Of a stretch of 12,896 nucleotides of DNA, positions 1-5,652 are shown piece by piece. Under the pieces are notes generated by a model. The model saw only the letters and a list, made by a program, of their open reading frames with translations, did not search any database and had not been told where the DNA came from. The position numbers were made by a program, and so were the translations under genes. Source of the stretch: Anammoximicrobium sp032229885 (lineage in GTDB: Bacteria; Planctomycetota; Planctomycetia; Pirellulales; Pirellulaceae); the NCBI GenBank assembly GCA_032229885.1, contig JAVYAJ010000203.1, forward strand, positions 1 to 12,896. The letters run 5' to 3'. The stretch's first letter is position 1; the number at the start of each line of letters is the position of its first letter.

Positions 1-13
1 GCGCGGCGCCAGC

Positions 14-120
14 CCTGGGGCGTTGCCCCAGGCTACGGTGATCAGAGGCCTTCGGCCAAACAGATTCTTGGGTTGCGGGCGACAGCCCGCGTTAGGCCTT
101 TCGCGGGCGATCCTCCCCGC
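14..120. repeat. Cluster of four short palindromes
   Basis: Four hairpins lie close together. At 14-32 an 8-bp perfect stem, CCTGGGGC/GCCCCAGG, has loop GTT. At 47-57 GGCC/GGCC has loop TTC. At 75-90 GCGGGC/GCCCGC has loop GACA. At 103-120 GCGGG/CCCGC has an 8-nt loop. Tight loops of three or four bases recur at 245-263 and 12877-12895. They look like REP-type intergenic palindromes, or the 3' flank of a gene left of the window. No poly-T tract follows, so a terminator role is not shown. Confidence 0.5.
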
Positions 121-244
121 GACTCGAAACAGACCCTTGTACGATGGGCTTCGGTCCGCCTTGGTCGCACGGAATTGGACGTTCGCGCGGCCGCTGACAC
201 TGGCGCACTGTCTGCTGTGGGTCGGCCGCGTCCAGCGCGCCTAG

Positions 245-263
245 ACGCGGCATCCTGCCGCGT
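245..263. repeat. Perfect palindrome, REP-like, copy 1
   Basis: An 8-bp perfect stem, ACGCGGCA/TGCCGCGT, surrounds a 3-nt loop TCC. The core CGCGGCA-TCN-TGCCGCG recurs at 12878-12894 at the far end of the window with loop TCG. Two near-identical palindromes in separate intergenic positions suggest a dispersed genomic repeat rather than two chance hairpins. Confidence 0.55.
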
Positions 264-495
264 ATCGCGCCCGCTGCGCACTGCCTGCGTTGCATTGGCC
301 GTGTCCAGCGCGACGGCTACTCGAGTTGGGGGGGGTGCGGCTTCAGCGTCTCTCGCGCGGCAGCGATCACGAGCTGCCAGCACGGGACGCGCCACCCACT
401 GGCAGAGACAAACGCGTCTGTTAGAATGGCGGGATCAAAGCCATCGTCGCCAGCCAAAATAAAGTCTGTTTCCACCGTTCCTCAGTTCTCGCCTT

Positions 496-502
496 AAAGG
501 AG
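496..502 (+). promoter_or_regulatory. Ribosome-binding site of the Pro/Ala/Glu-rich lipoprotein gene
   Basis: AAAGGAG ends seven bases before the ATG at 510. This is a near-ideal Shine-Dalgarno match at normal spacing and fixes the start codon. Confidence 0.8.
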
Positions 503-509
503 TCAAGCT

Positions 510-1172
510 ATGCGAATCCAATCCCTATACTGCTGTTCGGCACTGATCGCTGCCGTGCTGATGGTCGTCGGATGTGCTCCGCCGCCGTCGAGGACGAACG
601 CCCCGCCACCTGACGGACTCGGCTCTACGGACGGTGGTTCCGAGGTCACCAGCGCGGACGAGCAGCCGGCAGGGCACGCTGCGGAAGCCACGCACGAAGA
701 AGCCGCGGCGCCAGCCGAAGAACCGATGGCCACCGAAGAGGCGAAGCCAGAAGAAGCGGCCCCCGCGCCTGAGACCCCGGCTCCGGAAGCTCCGGCTCCG
801 GCCCCAGCACCTGAGGCCCCGGCTCCTGAGACGCCAGCTCCGGCCCCGGCTCCTGAGGCTCCGGCCCCTGCTCCTGTGGCACCGGCCCCGGCTCCTGAGG
901 CACCGGCACCTGCACCTGCACCTGAGGCACCGGCACCTGCACCTGCACCTGAGGCACCGGCACCTGAAGCTCCGGCCCCTGCTCCAGCTCCAGAGGCTCC
1001 GGCTCCTGAGACGCCAGCTCCGGCCCCGGCTCCAGCCCCAGAGGCCCCGGCTCCAGCCCCAGAGGCCCCGGCTCCTGAGGCGCCGGCCCCGGCCCCCGCT
1101 CCAGAGGCGCCGGCTCCGGCTCCCGCACCTGAAGCCCCGGCGCCTGAGGCTCCGGCGCCAGCTCCGCAATAG
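510..1172 (+). CDS. Proline/alanine/glutamate-rich lipoprotein
   Basis: A 220-residue protein predicted to be lipid-anchored in the cell envelope. Residues 1-21 form a hydrophobic signal peptide ending in the lipobox VVGC, with Cys22 as the predicted lipidated residue. Residues 23-84 are hydrophilic and acidic. Residues 85-219 are almost entirely PAPAPE/PAPE units, with occasional Thr, Val or Gln. Such a tract should be extended and stiff, suited to spanning the periplasm or holding another part off a membrane. No catalytic domain is visible. The start is supported by AAAGGAG seven bases upstream, and the gene ends just before a strong hairpin. The coding DNA is itself repetitive, so length may vary between strains. 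Large antisense frames exist only because of the repeat composition. The lipoprotein call is good; the biological role is unknown. Confidence 0.85.
   Translation: MRIQSLYCCSALIAAVLMVVGCAPPPSRTNAPPPDGLGSTDGGSEVTSADEQPAGHAAEATHEEAAAPAEEPMATEEAKPEEAAPAPETPAPEAPAPAPAPEAPAPETPAPAPAPEAPAPAPVAPAPAPEAPAPAPAPEAPAPAPAPEAPAPEAPAPAPAPEAPAPETPAPAPAPAPEAPAPAPEAPAPEAPAPAPAPEAPAPAPAPEAPAPEAPAPAPQ
762..1169 (+). repeat. Repeat tract encoding PAPAPE units
   Basis: Imperfect 6- to 18-nt direct repeats encode the Pro/Ala/Glu tract. A 33-nt stretch is identical at 821-853 and 1001-1033, exactly 180 nt (60 codons) apart, and the flanking sequence is also similar. This suggests a segmental in-frame duplication. 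Sequence such as GCACCTGCACCTGCACCTGA occurs in tandem around 900-960. Confidence 0.85.
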
Positions 1173-1216
1173 TGCTGCCCCGCCGAACGCGAGCGACGTT
1201 GTAACGACACGATAGG

Positions 1217-1249
1217 CGCTTCCGGCGCACCGCAAATGCGTCGGAAGCG
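1217..1249 (+). terminator. Strong hairpin after the Pro/Ala/Glu-rich lipoprotein gene
   Basis: A 13-bp stem with one G-T pair (1217-1229 with 1237-1249) has a 7-nt loop. It starts 45 bases after the stop codon at 1172. Stem arms are CGCTTCCGGCGCA and TGCGTCGGAAGCG. No T-tract follows, so it may act as an mRNA 3'-end barrier or a non-canonical terminator rather than a classical intrinsic one. Confidence 0.6.
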
Positions 1250-1778
1250 GTCGCGATAGCGATCGCCGCGCGAGGTTGGTCTGTGCGCGCAGCGGAATCC
1301 ACGGCGCGAGTAAACTATGCTTCGCGTGGCTTGAAATGGCACATCGTGGGGCGAGGTTCGGTCCTCGCGTGTCGCACGGCACTTGATGTTCGTTCGGTCA
1401 TCATTTTTACCTGCGTATGAGATATACCGTGCGCGGGTGACCGTGACCGGTCGAACGCTCCGCGACGTGCGGCAAACTGAGGCTGAAGCCTGCTCCACAA
1501 AGTGCCATTCTGAGCCGCGCAGCGTATAAAGAGGCAGGCCACGGGCCGCGACAGCCGTTCGCTTGCCGGCTCGTCCGTCGCCCACCGACGTTCGGGCGAC
1601 GGGCCGTGTCGATTCGGCTTTCTCCGTCGATACGTTGGTGGTCCGACGTCGTCAGGGCGCGCGACGATGGGCTGCCGTGTCCGTCGATCTCTAATCATCG
1701 CCCGCCGTCCGCGCCCATCTGCGACCTTCGCTGGCTGCGCGGCGCCCGGCCGAGCGATTGTTTACGAGGAGACTGGCC
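1250..1778. other. Gene-free stretch
   Basis: No gene is supported here. Frames covering it are shadows without recognisable domains or ribosome-binding sites. The only structure I see is the dispersed repeat at 1424-1521. Confidence 0.45.
1424..1521 (+). repeat. Dispersed direct repeat, copy 1 (partner at 5472-5569)
   Basis: This aligns without gaps to 5472-5569: 66 of 98 positions match by hand count. Blocks of complete identity are ATACCGTGCGCG, TGACCGGTCGA (containing the palindrome GACCGGTC), TGCGGCAAA and GCCGCGCA. The second copy ends 83 bases before a gene start, but this copy has no intact gene after it. On the minus strand both copies can be translated with shared residues CRTSR...RPV...RARY, so an old coding origin is not excluded. 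Confidence 0.6.
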
Positions 1779-1864
1779 AAGTATTCGAAAATGCCACAAT
1801 AGGTTGTGTTGCTAGCAGTCGCGATTCTACAATATGTTGTGGGTGGACGTCAATTCTTGGACAG
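1779..1864 (+). repeat. Dispersed repeat, copy 1 (inverted partner at 4760-4845)
   Basis: This 86-nt stretch matches the reverse complement of 4760-4845 without gaps at 69 of 86 positions by hand count. Identical blocks include TTCGAAAAT, GTGTTGCTAGC, CAATATGTTGTGGGT and TTCTTGGACAG. Most differences are transitions. The TTCTTGGACAG ends of both copies point towards each other, across the DUF1559 and lipoprotein genes. One frame in each copy reads VLLA(V/I)A..QYVVG...FLD, but that frame has a stop at 1800-1802 here. I do not recognise the element. Confidence 0.7.
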
Positions 1865-1891
1865 CATCCTGGGTAACGGCGAACCAATAGC

Positions 1892-2025
1892 AACCCGAAG
1901 GCGTCAGCGAGGGACTGGGGCGGCGCGGCTTGTAGCGCAAGCGTTCGTTGCGTCCGGATTCGGGCTTGCATCCGCCTGGCAGATTCCTGCAGAGATAGCC
2001 CAGCCTCTCGCTGACGCTTCGGGTT
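1892..2025. repeat. REP-like inverted pair
   Basis: Left arm 1892-1919 begins AACCCGAAGGCGTCAGCGAG. Right arm 1999-2025 is its inverted copy, with AACCCGAAGCGTCAGCGAG on the minus strand. The arms differ by one indel and two substitutions and are separated by about 80 bases. Paired inverted palindromic units of this kind resemble BIME/REP doublets mobilised by REP-associated tyrosine transposases. No such transposase lies in the window. Confidence 0.6.
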
Positions 2026-2139
2026 ACGATCCAGTGCGACTTGCTCGCTAAAGAGCCACTTGTCTGAGAAACCGAAGTTGCTTTCCACGCGATCCTTAGC
2101 CTTGGCGTCGCACCAGTCGCCCGGCACGGCGACGGTTTG
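2026..2139 (-). pseudogene. Possible gene fragment of unknown family, minus strand
   Basis: Read on the minus strand, this segment encodes PGDWCDAKAKDRV followed by a stretch containing FSDKWLFSEQVALD. Codons mostly end in G or C, like the real genes nearby. The frame has no plausible start and runs into the REP-like arm at 2025. I do not recognise the family. It may be the debris of a gene cut by rearrangement, or a chance open frame. Confidence 0.2.
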
Positions 2140-2147
2140 GGCCGACC

Positions 2148-2378
2148 GGTTATGGCTACGATTCGATCGCTGCCCACTTAGCCGCCGCGGTGCGCGTGAA
2201 CGCGGCGTCACGCGACTTGCACGGTAACGCGGCGATCGTCAAAAGCCACGAAACCCTGGCCGACATCGACCGCCGCGGCATCATTGCGACCCCGGCCAAT
2301 CGCCCGATCAACGAACGGGTCGCCCAGACTGCACGCGTCTCCATCGCCAACGACGGCCAGCCGGTCGCGGTCGGATGA
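2148..2378 (+). pseudogene. C-terminal gene fragment, family not identified
   Basis: About 76 codons end at the TGA at 2376-2378. The reading includes YDSIAAHLAAAVRVN, SHETLADIDRRGIIATPANR and ARVSIANDGQPVAV. Codon third positions are nearly all G or C, and residue composition looks protein-like, unlike surrounding frames. The frame is closed upstream by a stop at 2097-2099 and has no ribosome-binding site, so it looks like the 3' end of a truncated gene. The ending faintly recalls Gfo/Idh/MocA-type oxidoreductase C-termini; that is a guess. It converges on the DUF1559 gene, whose stop codon lies eight bases away. Confidence 0.45.
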
Positions 2379-2386
2379 TCCGCAGA

Positions 2387-3460
2387 CTACTTGACCTGCA
2401 CACTTTCGCCCCCGTCCTTCGAACCGAGCGCGCCCCAGACGCCGTACGGGCTAGCGCCTGTAATCCCGCGATTCATCGTCACCGCCAGATTCCCCGTGTC
2501 GATGCTGTCGCTGATCATCGTCACCGCGCCATCGCACATCAGCCCCATGGCGCCACCAGGATGGTAGCTGGTCGGTGGGCAGAACATCGCGTTCCCGTCC
2601 CATACCGCATCGTTGCAGGTTGGGCTGTTCGGCGGCAGGATGGTATTGAAATGCGTGAACCCCGTCGCACCATCGGCCCAGCGCGTGCCCGCCGCGCCCC
2701 ACAGCGTCGAGCCTGCCACATAGGTGTCGTCGGCCGCTCGCTTGGTCAGACAGTTGATCGGCTGTTGCGAGTTGCTTTCGATGCCGCCAAGGTTGTGCAG
2801 CACGCCGCCCTTGATCTTGTTCGAGGCGACCACCACGCATCGCTCGGACAGGGCAATCGTGTTGCTCAGCCCATCGGCGATCATGGAAAAGTTGAAACAC
2901 GGGCGGGCTCCACGCCCGCCGAAAGGCCCGCGCGTCTCGGTCCACTCGTTGCGCGTCGCGACATCTCCCGTGCTGAAACAATAGTTCGCAGGCTGAATGC
3001 CCGTCAGACGCAGTTGCTGGCCCGGGTCAGACGGACACAACAGCCCCGGAATCCGCTGTTGCCAAGGGATAAACCCGCCATCCCACGGAACGGGGCCGCC
3101 GGGCGGATAGTCCGTGGTCCCACCGGTATGGGTCGCGACCCCGCCGTTCTTGATCATATCGAACAGCGACGCCTGCTCCATGAACGGCAACATCCCGACA
3201 AATCCGCTCAGGCGGCCGCCGTTGTTCACCGGCCCGGACTCGGTGCCGCCCTGCCGAAACGGCAGCACTTTGTACGTGTCGTGATAGTTGTGCACGGCCA
3301 CACCCAATTGCTTCAGATTGTTCGTACACTGGGACCGCCGGGCCGCCTCGCGGGCCGCTTGGATCGCCGGCAACAGCAGCGCAACCAGGATTCCTATGAT
3401 TGCAATGACGACCAACAGTTCCACCAGCGTGAACGCACTCCAACGACGAAAGCGAAACAT
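2387..3460 (-). CDS. DUF1559 (SBP_bac_10) protein with type IV pilin-like N-terminus
   Basis: A 357-residue secreted or surface protein of a family massively expanded in planctomycetes; its molecular role is still poorly known. The N-terminus carries a prepilin methylation motif: Ala9 precedes FTLVELLVV at residues 10-18, with Glu14 at the expected +5 position. A hydrophobic helix runs to about residue 33, followed by the family signature AAREAARRSQCTNNLKQLG. Near the C-terminus residues 299-311 read YHPGGAMGLMCDG, matching the family's H...DG ending (His300, Asp310-Gly311). Length is typical and no damage is seen. The start is fixed by GAGGAG (minus strand of 3469-3474), eight bases before ATG. 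GGAG/CTCC (3461-3472) could form a small hairpin over this site. Its carboxypeptidase-like lipoprotein neighbour is divergent rather than co-directional. Confidence 0.95.
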   Translation of the reverse strand: MFRFRRWSAFTLVELLVVIAIIGILVALLLPAIQAAREAARRSQCTNNLKQLGVAVHNYHDTYKVLPFRQGGTESGPVNNGGRLSGFVGMLPFMEQASLFDMIKNGGVATHTGGTTDYPPGGPVPWDGGFIPWQQRIPGLLCPSDPGQQLRLTGIQPANYCFSTGDVATRNEWTETRGPFGGRGARPCFNFSMIADGLSNTIALSERCVVVASNKIKGGVLHNLGGIESNSQQPINCLTKRAADDTYVAGSTLWGAAGTRWADGATGFTHFNTILPPNSPTCNDAVWDGNAMFCPPTSYHPGGAMGLMCDGAVTMISDSIDTGNLAVTMNRGITGASPYGVWGALGSKDGGESVQVK

Positions 3461-3577
3461 GGAGAAGGCTCCTCAGAACGAGAGAAAAAAACGAGAGAAA
3501 ATGCCCCTGGAAACCAGCCGTTGATCCACGCGTCCCAACCCCACGGGCCCCCCCCCGCGACCAGCCAGCGTCCGTTC

Positions 3578-3605
3578 CTTATACCAGTCAGCGTTGCAAC
3601 GCCAA
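3578..3605 (-). promoter_or_regulatory. Candidate sigma-70-type promoter of the DUF1559 gene
   Basis: On the minus strand TTGGCG (3600-3605) and TATAAG (3578-3583) are 16 bases apart. They would give a leader of roughly 110 bases before the ATG at 3460. The spacer contains the perfect 12-bp palindrome GCGTTGCAACGC (3591-3602), which overlaps the -35 box and could be an operator. This is a motif match only. Confidence 0.3.
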
Positions 3606-3684
3606 GACGTGGCAACGCCGAAATGCTAAATTGCCCGATTGGCAAACAATAACCAAACCACAATATAAGGTATATGCGACCACG

Positions 3685-3706
3685 AAAAAACCACCTTGGT
3701 AGGTGG
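3685..3706 (-). terminator. Intrinsic terminator on the minus strand without an obvious gene
   Basis: Read on the minus strand: stem CCACCT, loop ACCA, stem AGGTGG, then TTTTTT. This is a compact textbook Rho-independent terminator. No convincing minus-strand gene lies upstream between 3707 and 4160, and the next gene downstream, DUF1559, starts 225 bases later. It therefore ends either an unannotated small RNA or a regulated leader. Confidence 0.65.
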
Positions 3707-3800
3707 GGCACTGAGATCGGCGTGCGGTTTTCGATCGTTGGTGGCAAGCCCGCCGACGACGCGCATCGGTCTTGCCAACGGTCCCCACCTCAGTCTCCGG
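3691..3800 (-). ncRNA. Candidate structured RNA or attenuating leader
   Basis: The minus strand before the terminator can fold extensively. GTTG/GCAAG pairs with CTTGC/CAAC around an inner CCGA/TCGG hairpin (about 3724-3781). GATCG pairs with CGATC. AGGTGGGG (3783-3790) is complementary to CCCCACCT (3701-3708), which contains the 5' arm of the terminator, so the two pairings exclude each other. ACTGAG (3790-3795) and CTCAGT (3710-3715) give another alternative pairing. This is the pattern of a terminator/antiterminator switch. I recognise no known riboswitch, 6S, SRP or RNase P signature. The 5' end is undefined. Confidence 0.3.
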
Positions 3801-4146
3801 ACATTGCCAGATCGTGGAGCCGTGTGCTAGACCGCTGCCTTCACCGCTCAATCGTGCCAGGGCGGACTTTTTCATCTCGTTCGGCTCGCATTCGAGCTGG
3901 TTCTCGCGAGCGGCAAAACGCGTCGAAGTGCCTTGCGGCAGGCGTGCCGACGTCTGATAATCTGTGGGCTGCCATGCGGCATCGTCCACTCGCTCGCGAC
4001 ACATTCTTCCAATTGGCCCTGTTGCCGGCCGGTCGGTCGGTCGACAGACCGAACGGGACGTGATCGTCCGTGGACGGGACCATCGTGCCGTTCGCCATAT
4101 ATCGCCAACCGGAATGGGATCGAGGTCTCGGCCATCACGTCTTGGT
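3801..4146. other. Gene-free stretch upstream of the carboxypeptidase-like lipoprotein
   Basis: No gene is supported. It must carry the promoter of the lipoprotein gene at 4161, but I see no clear boxes. At 3910-3929 GCGGCAAAA followed by TCGAAGT resembles part of the dispersed repeat at 5517-5537 with one base less between the blocks. Around 4029-4044 GGTCGGTCGGTCGA is a short tandem repeat. Confidence 0.4.
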
Positions 4147-4152
4147 AAAGGA
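4147..4152 (+). promoter_or_regulatory. Ribosome-binding site of the carboxypeptidase-like lipoprotein gene
   Basis: AAAGGA ends eight bases before the ATG at 4161, supporting that start, which also gives a complete lipoprotein signal peptide. Confidence 0.7.
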
Positions 4153-4160
4153 TCTCTGCT

Positions 4161-4658
4161 ATGAAATGTCTCTTTCAGGAAATCCTGGTTGCGGTTATGG
4201 TCATCGGCGCCGTTTCGGGATGCGGGCCGCGATCTCCGAAGGCCGAAGGTGTTGTCCCTGTGGCGGGCGTGGTGACCTCGGGCGGCAAGCCCGTCGCGGG
4301 CGCCACCGTCACGTTCTATCCCGACTCGCCCGATGGCCGAGCCGCTGCGGGAACCACCGATGCGCACGGCAAGTTTCGTCTGACGACGCTGAGCGCCGAT
4401 GATGGAGCAAAGCCGGGAACGTACAAGGTGATGGTCAGCAAGATCGAGGTCACCGGGGTTGGGGCCACGATGTCGCAGGACGAGCAGTACAAGTATCTGG
4501 AACAGCATGGGTCGCCGCCGCCTGCCGAGAGCAAGAACGTACTGCCCGAACTATACGCCAACCTGACCTCGACGCCGCTGACTGCGACCGTTAAGGACGG
4601 TGGCAACGACTTCCAGTTCGACCTGAACGGCGGCACGGGCGCGGTCTCGACGCCATAA
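4161..4658 (+). CDS. Lipoprotein with carboxypeptidase-regulatory-like domain
   Basis: A 165-residue predicted envelope lipoprotein. Residues 1-20 are a signal peptide and the lipobox is VSGC, with Cys21 lipidated. Residues about 31-75 read like the first strands of a carboxypeptidase-regulatory or transthyretin-like beta-sandwich: VAGVVTSGGKPVAGATVTFY, then TTDAHGKFRLTT. PGTYKVMVSKIEV follows near residue 91. The C-terminal part includes LPELYANLTSTPLTATVKDG, matching the usual ending of small planctomycete lipoproteins of this type. No enzyme active site is expected; the fold is usually a binding or structural module. These genes commonly sit beside DUF1559 genes; here the DUF1559 gene is divergent, about 700 bases away. 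The gene is intact. Function is unknown beyond envelope location. Confidence 0.9.
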   Translation: MKCLFQEILVAVMVIGAVSGCGPRSPKAEGVVPVAGVVTSGGKPVAGATVTFYPDSPDGRAAAGTTDAHGKFRLTTLSADDGAKPGTYKVMVSKIEVTGVGATMSQDEQYKYLEQHGSPPPAESKNVLPELYANLTSTPLTATVKDGGNDFQFDLNGGTGAVSTP

Positions 4659-5471
4659 CCCATCCTACGCCTCCGTACTGCGCGAATCGGTAAAAACAAC
4701 GCGATAAACGTCAGACCCGCCGCGCACGTCCACGCGGAGCAATGTTGATTTCTAGGAGTCTGTCCAAGAAATGGGCTCGACCCACAACATATTGCGGAGG
4801 CGCGATCGCTAGCAACACGGCCTGTTGTGATATTTTCGAACACTTAGACTGGCTCCGAGGCGGCTCGGTGCGCGCCTCGAAGGCGTCGCCCCGGTCCGCC
4901 ACATTCCGTCTCTACCAGCAGCAAGCCTCGTCCGTGCGCAACGCGTCTCGCCGCGCGGCATCTGCCCAGATTATTATTCTTGCCAGACTCTTCACTTGCG
5001 CCATACGCGTGATTAGACTAAAAAGCGGTGAGGATGCGCGGTCTAGGATGACCGATCGGGCGGCAAGCGATCGCCCCGACGCGGTCCGAAACAACGGGCC
5101 ATCCATTCCGGCAAGTCACACCCCAGAAAGGCGAGATGGCAGATTGACTCCGCCGTGGTCTGCCGCCCACCACGCCGTGAATTCGAGGCGTGCGGCGCAG
5201 GCGCCGGAGGCAAGTTTGGCGCAGCCCTATCAGTAAGGCTGTAGCCTGGCTCCGTCACCACTCGAGCAGGCCTGCGCGTTTGAGTCGCGCCATTCGTTAC
5301 AATGGAACAGTTGGCCCCGCCGACAACTTGGCGTTCGGCCACGTTTGTTCCGCTCAGTTTATATACTGGCGCGGTATACTTGAAGAACACGCCCAATCAT
5401 GGCACGGCTGAATGGCTGTCTAGGGCGACAGGGCGTCGGGCGCGCTGTTCGTCAACTTGGTGTACCGAGCG
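4659..5471. other. Gene-free stretch between lipoprotein and coiled-coil genes
   Basis: No gene is supported. A plus-strand frame from 4742 to 5236 runs straight through the inverted repeat and has no family resemblance. Apart from the repeat at 4760-4845, I note two TATACT boxes at 5362-5367 and 5375-5380. They could be -10 elements for the coiled-coil gene, but no matching -35 box is at the right distance. Confidence 0.45.
4760..4845 (-). repeat. Dispersed repeat, copy 2 (inverted partner at 1779-1864)
   Basis: The reverse complement of this stretch matches 1779-1864 over 86 positions without gaps, with 17 mismatches. Conserved blocks are TTCTTGGACAG, CAATATGTTGTGGGT, GTGTTGCTAGC and TTCGAAAAT. 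It lies about 100 bases after the lipoprotein stop codon. Together the two copies bracket a 2.9-kb segment holding the DUF1559 and lipoprotein genes. Confidence 0.7.
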
Positions 5472-5569
5472 ATACCGTGCGCGATGGAGAATGACCGGTC
5501 GAGCGCCACGGCTTGTGCGGCAAAAATCGGTCGAAGTCTGTCTTATAAGATGACATGTCAAGCCGCGCA
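5472..5569 (+). repeat. Dispersed direct repeat, copy 2 (partner at 1424-1521)
   Basis: Gapless partner of 1424-1521, 4048 bases away. This copy lies directly upstream of the coiled-coil gene, ending 83 bases before its ATG, so it could be part of a promoter or leader. Conserved blocks and identity are given under copy 1. Confidence 0.6.
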
Positions 5570-5652
5570 AGGCACTGCCAATCCCGATACGGAACGAAGA
5601 TGGGGTCCACGCGACAAATCGAGTCACACCTGTTTTTTTGAAGGGGGGAACC

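Larger units (their letters stand above)
1..509. other. Gene-free stretch with short palindromes
   Basis: I find no convincing gene here. Open frames exist on both strands, but none shows a recognisable family, a good ribosome-binding site or a signal sequence. The stretch holds several short palindromes, listed separately. It also has a 16-nt direct repeat with one mismatch (224-239 and 297-312, GGCCGYGTCCAGCGCG). The last 60 bases are less GC-rich and probably contain the promoter and leader of the lipoprotein gene starting at 510. I could not identify clear -35 and -10 boxes. Confidence 0.5.

Noticed and set aside
896..960. CRISPR-like short repeats
   Set aside because: The repeats are tandem, coding and without spacers; they encode the Pro/Ala/Glu tract.
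503..1585. 360-codon minus-strand frame rich in Gly/Ala/Ser across the Pro/Ala/Glu-rich lipoprotein gene
   Set aside because: It is the antisense reading of the PAPAPE repeat tract. The plus-strand gene has a lipobox and a strong ribosome-binding site; this frame has neither.
1779..1864. Coding interpretation of the dispersed 86-nt repeat (VLLAVA..QYVVG reading)
   Set aside because: That frame has a stop codon in this copy, the mismatches lack a 3-base rhythm, and I know no matching family.
2375..3652. 425-codon plus-strand frame antisense to the DUF1559 gene
   Set aside because: The minus strand carries an unmistakable DUF1559 protein with pilin-like N-terminus and conserved C-terminus, so this frame is a high-GC shadow.
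3588..4508. 306-codon minus-strand frame covering the divergent intergenic region
   Set aside because: It overlaps the lipoprotein gene antisense and reads through the intrinsic terminator. Composition is Arg/Asp-rich shadow sequence.
4742..5236. 164-codon plus-strand frame after the carboxypeptidase-like lipoprotein gene
   Set aside because: It runs through the inverted dispersed repeat, has no recognisable domain and no clear ribosome-binding site.
5631..5648. T7 run before the coiled-coil gene as a terminator
   Set aside because: No convincing stem precedes the T run, and it is followed immediately by the ribosome-binding site of the gene.
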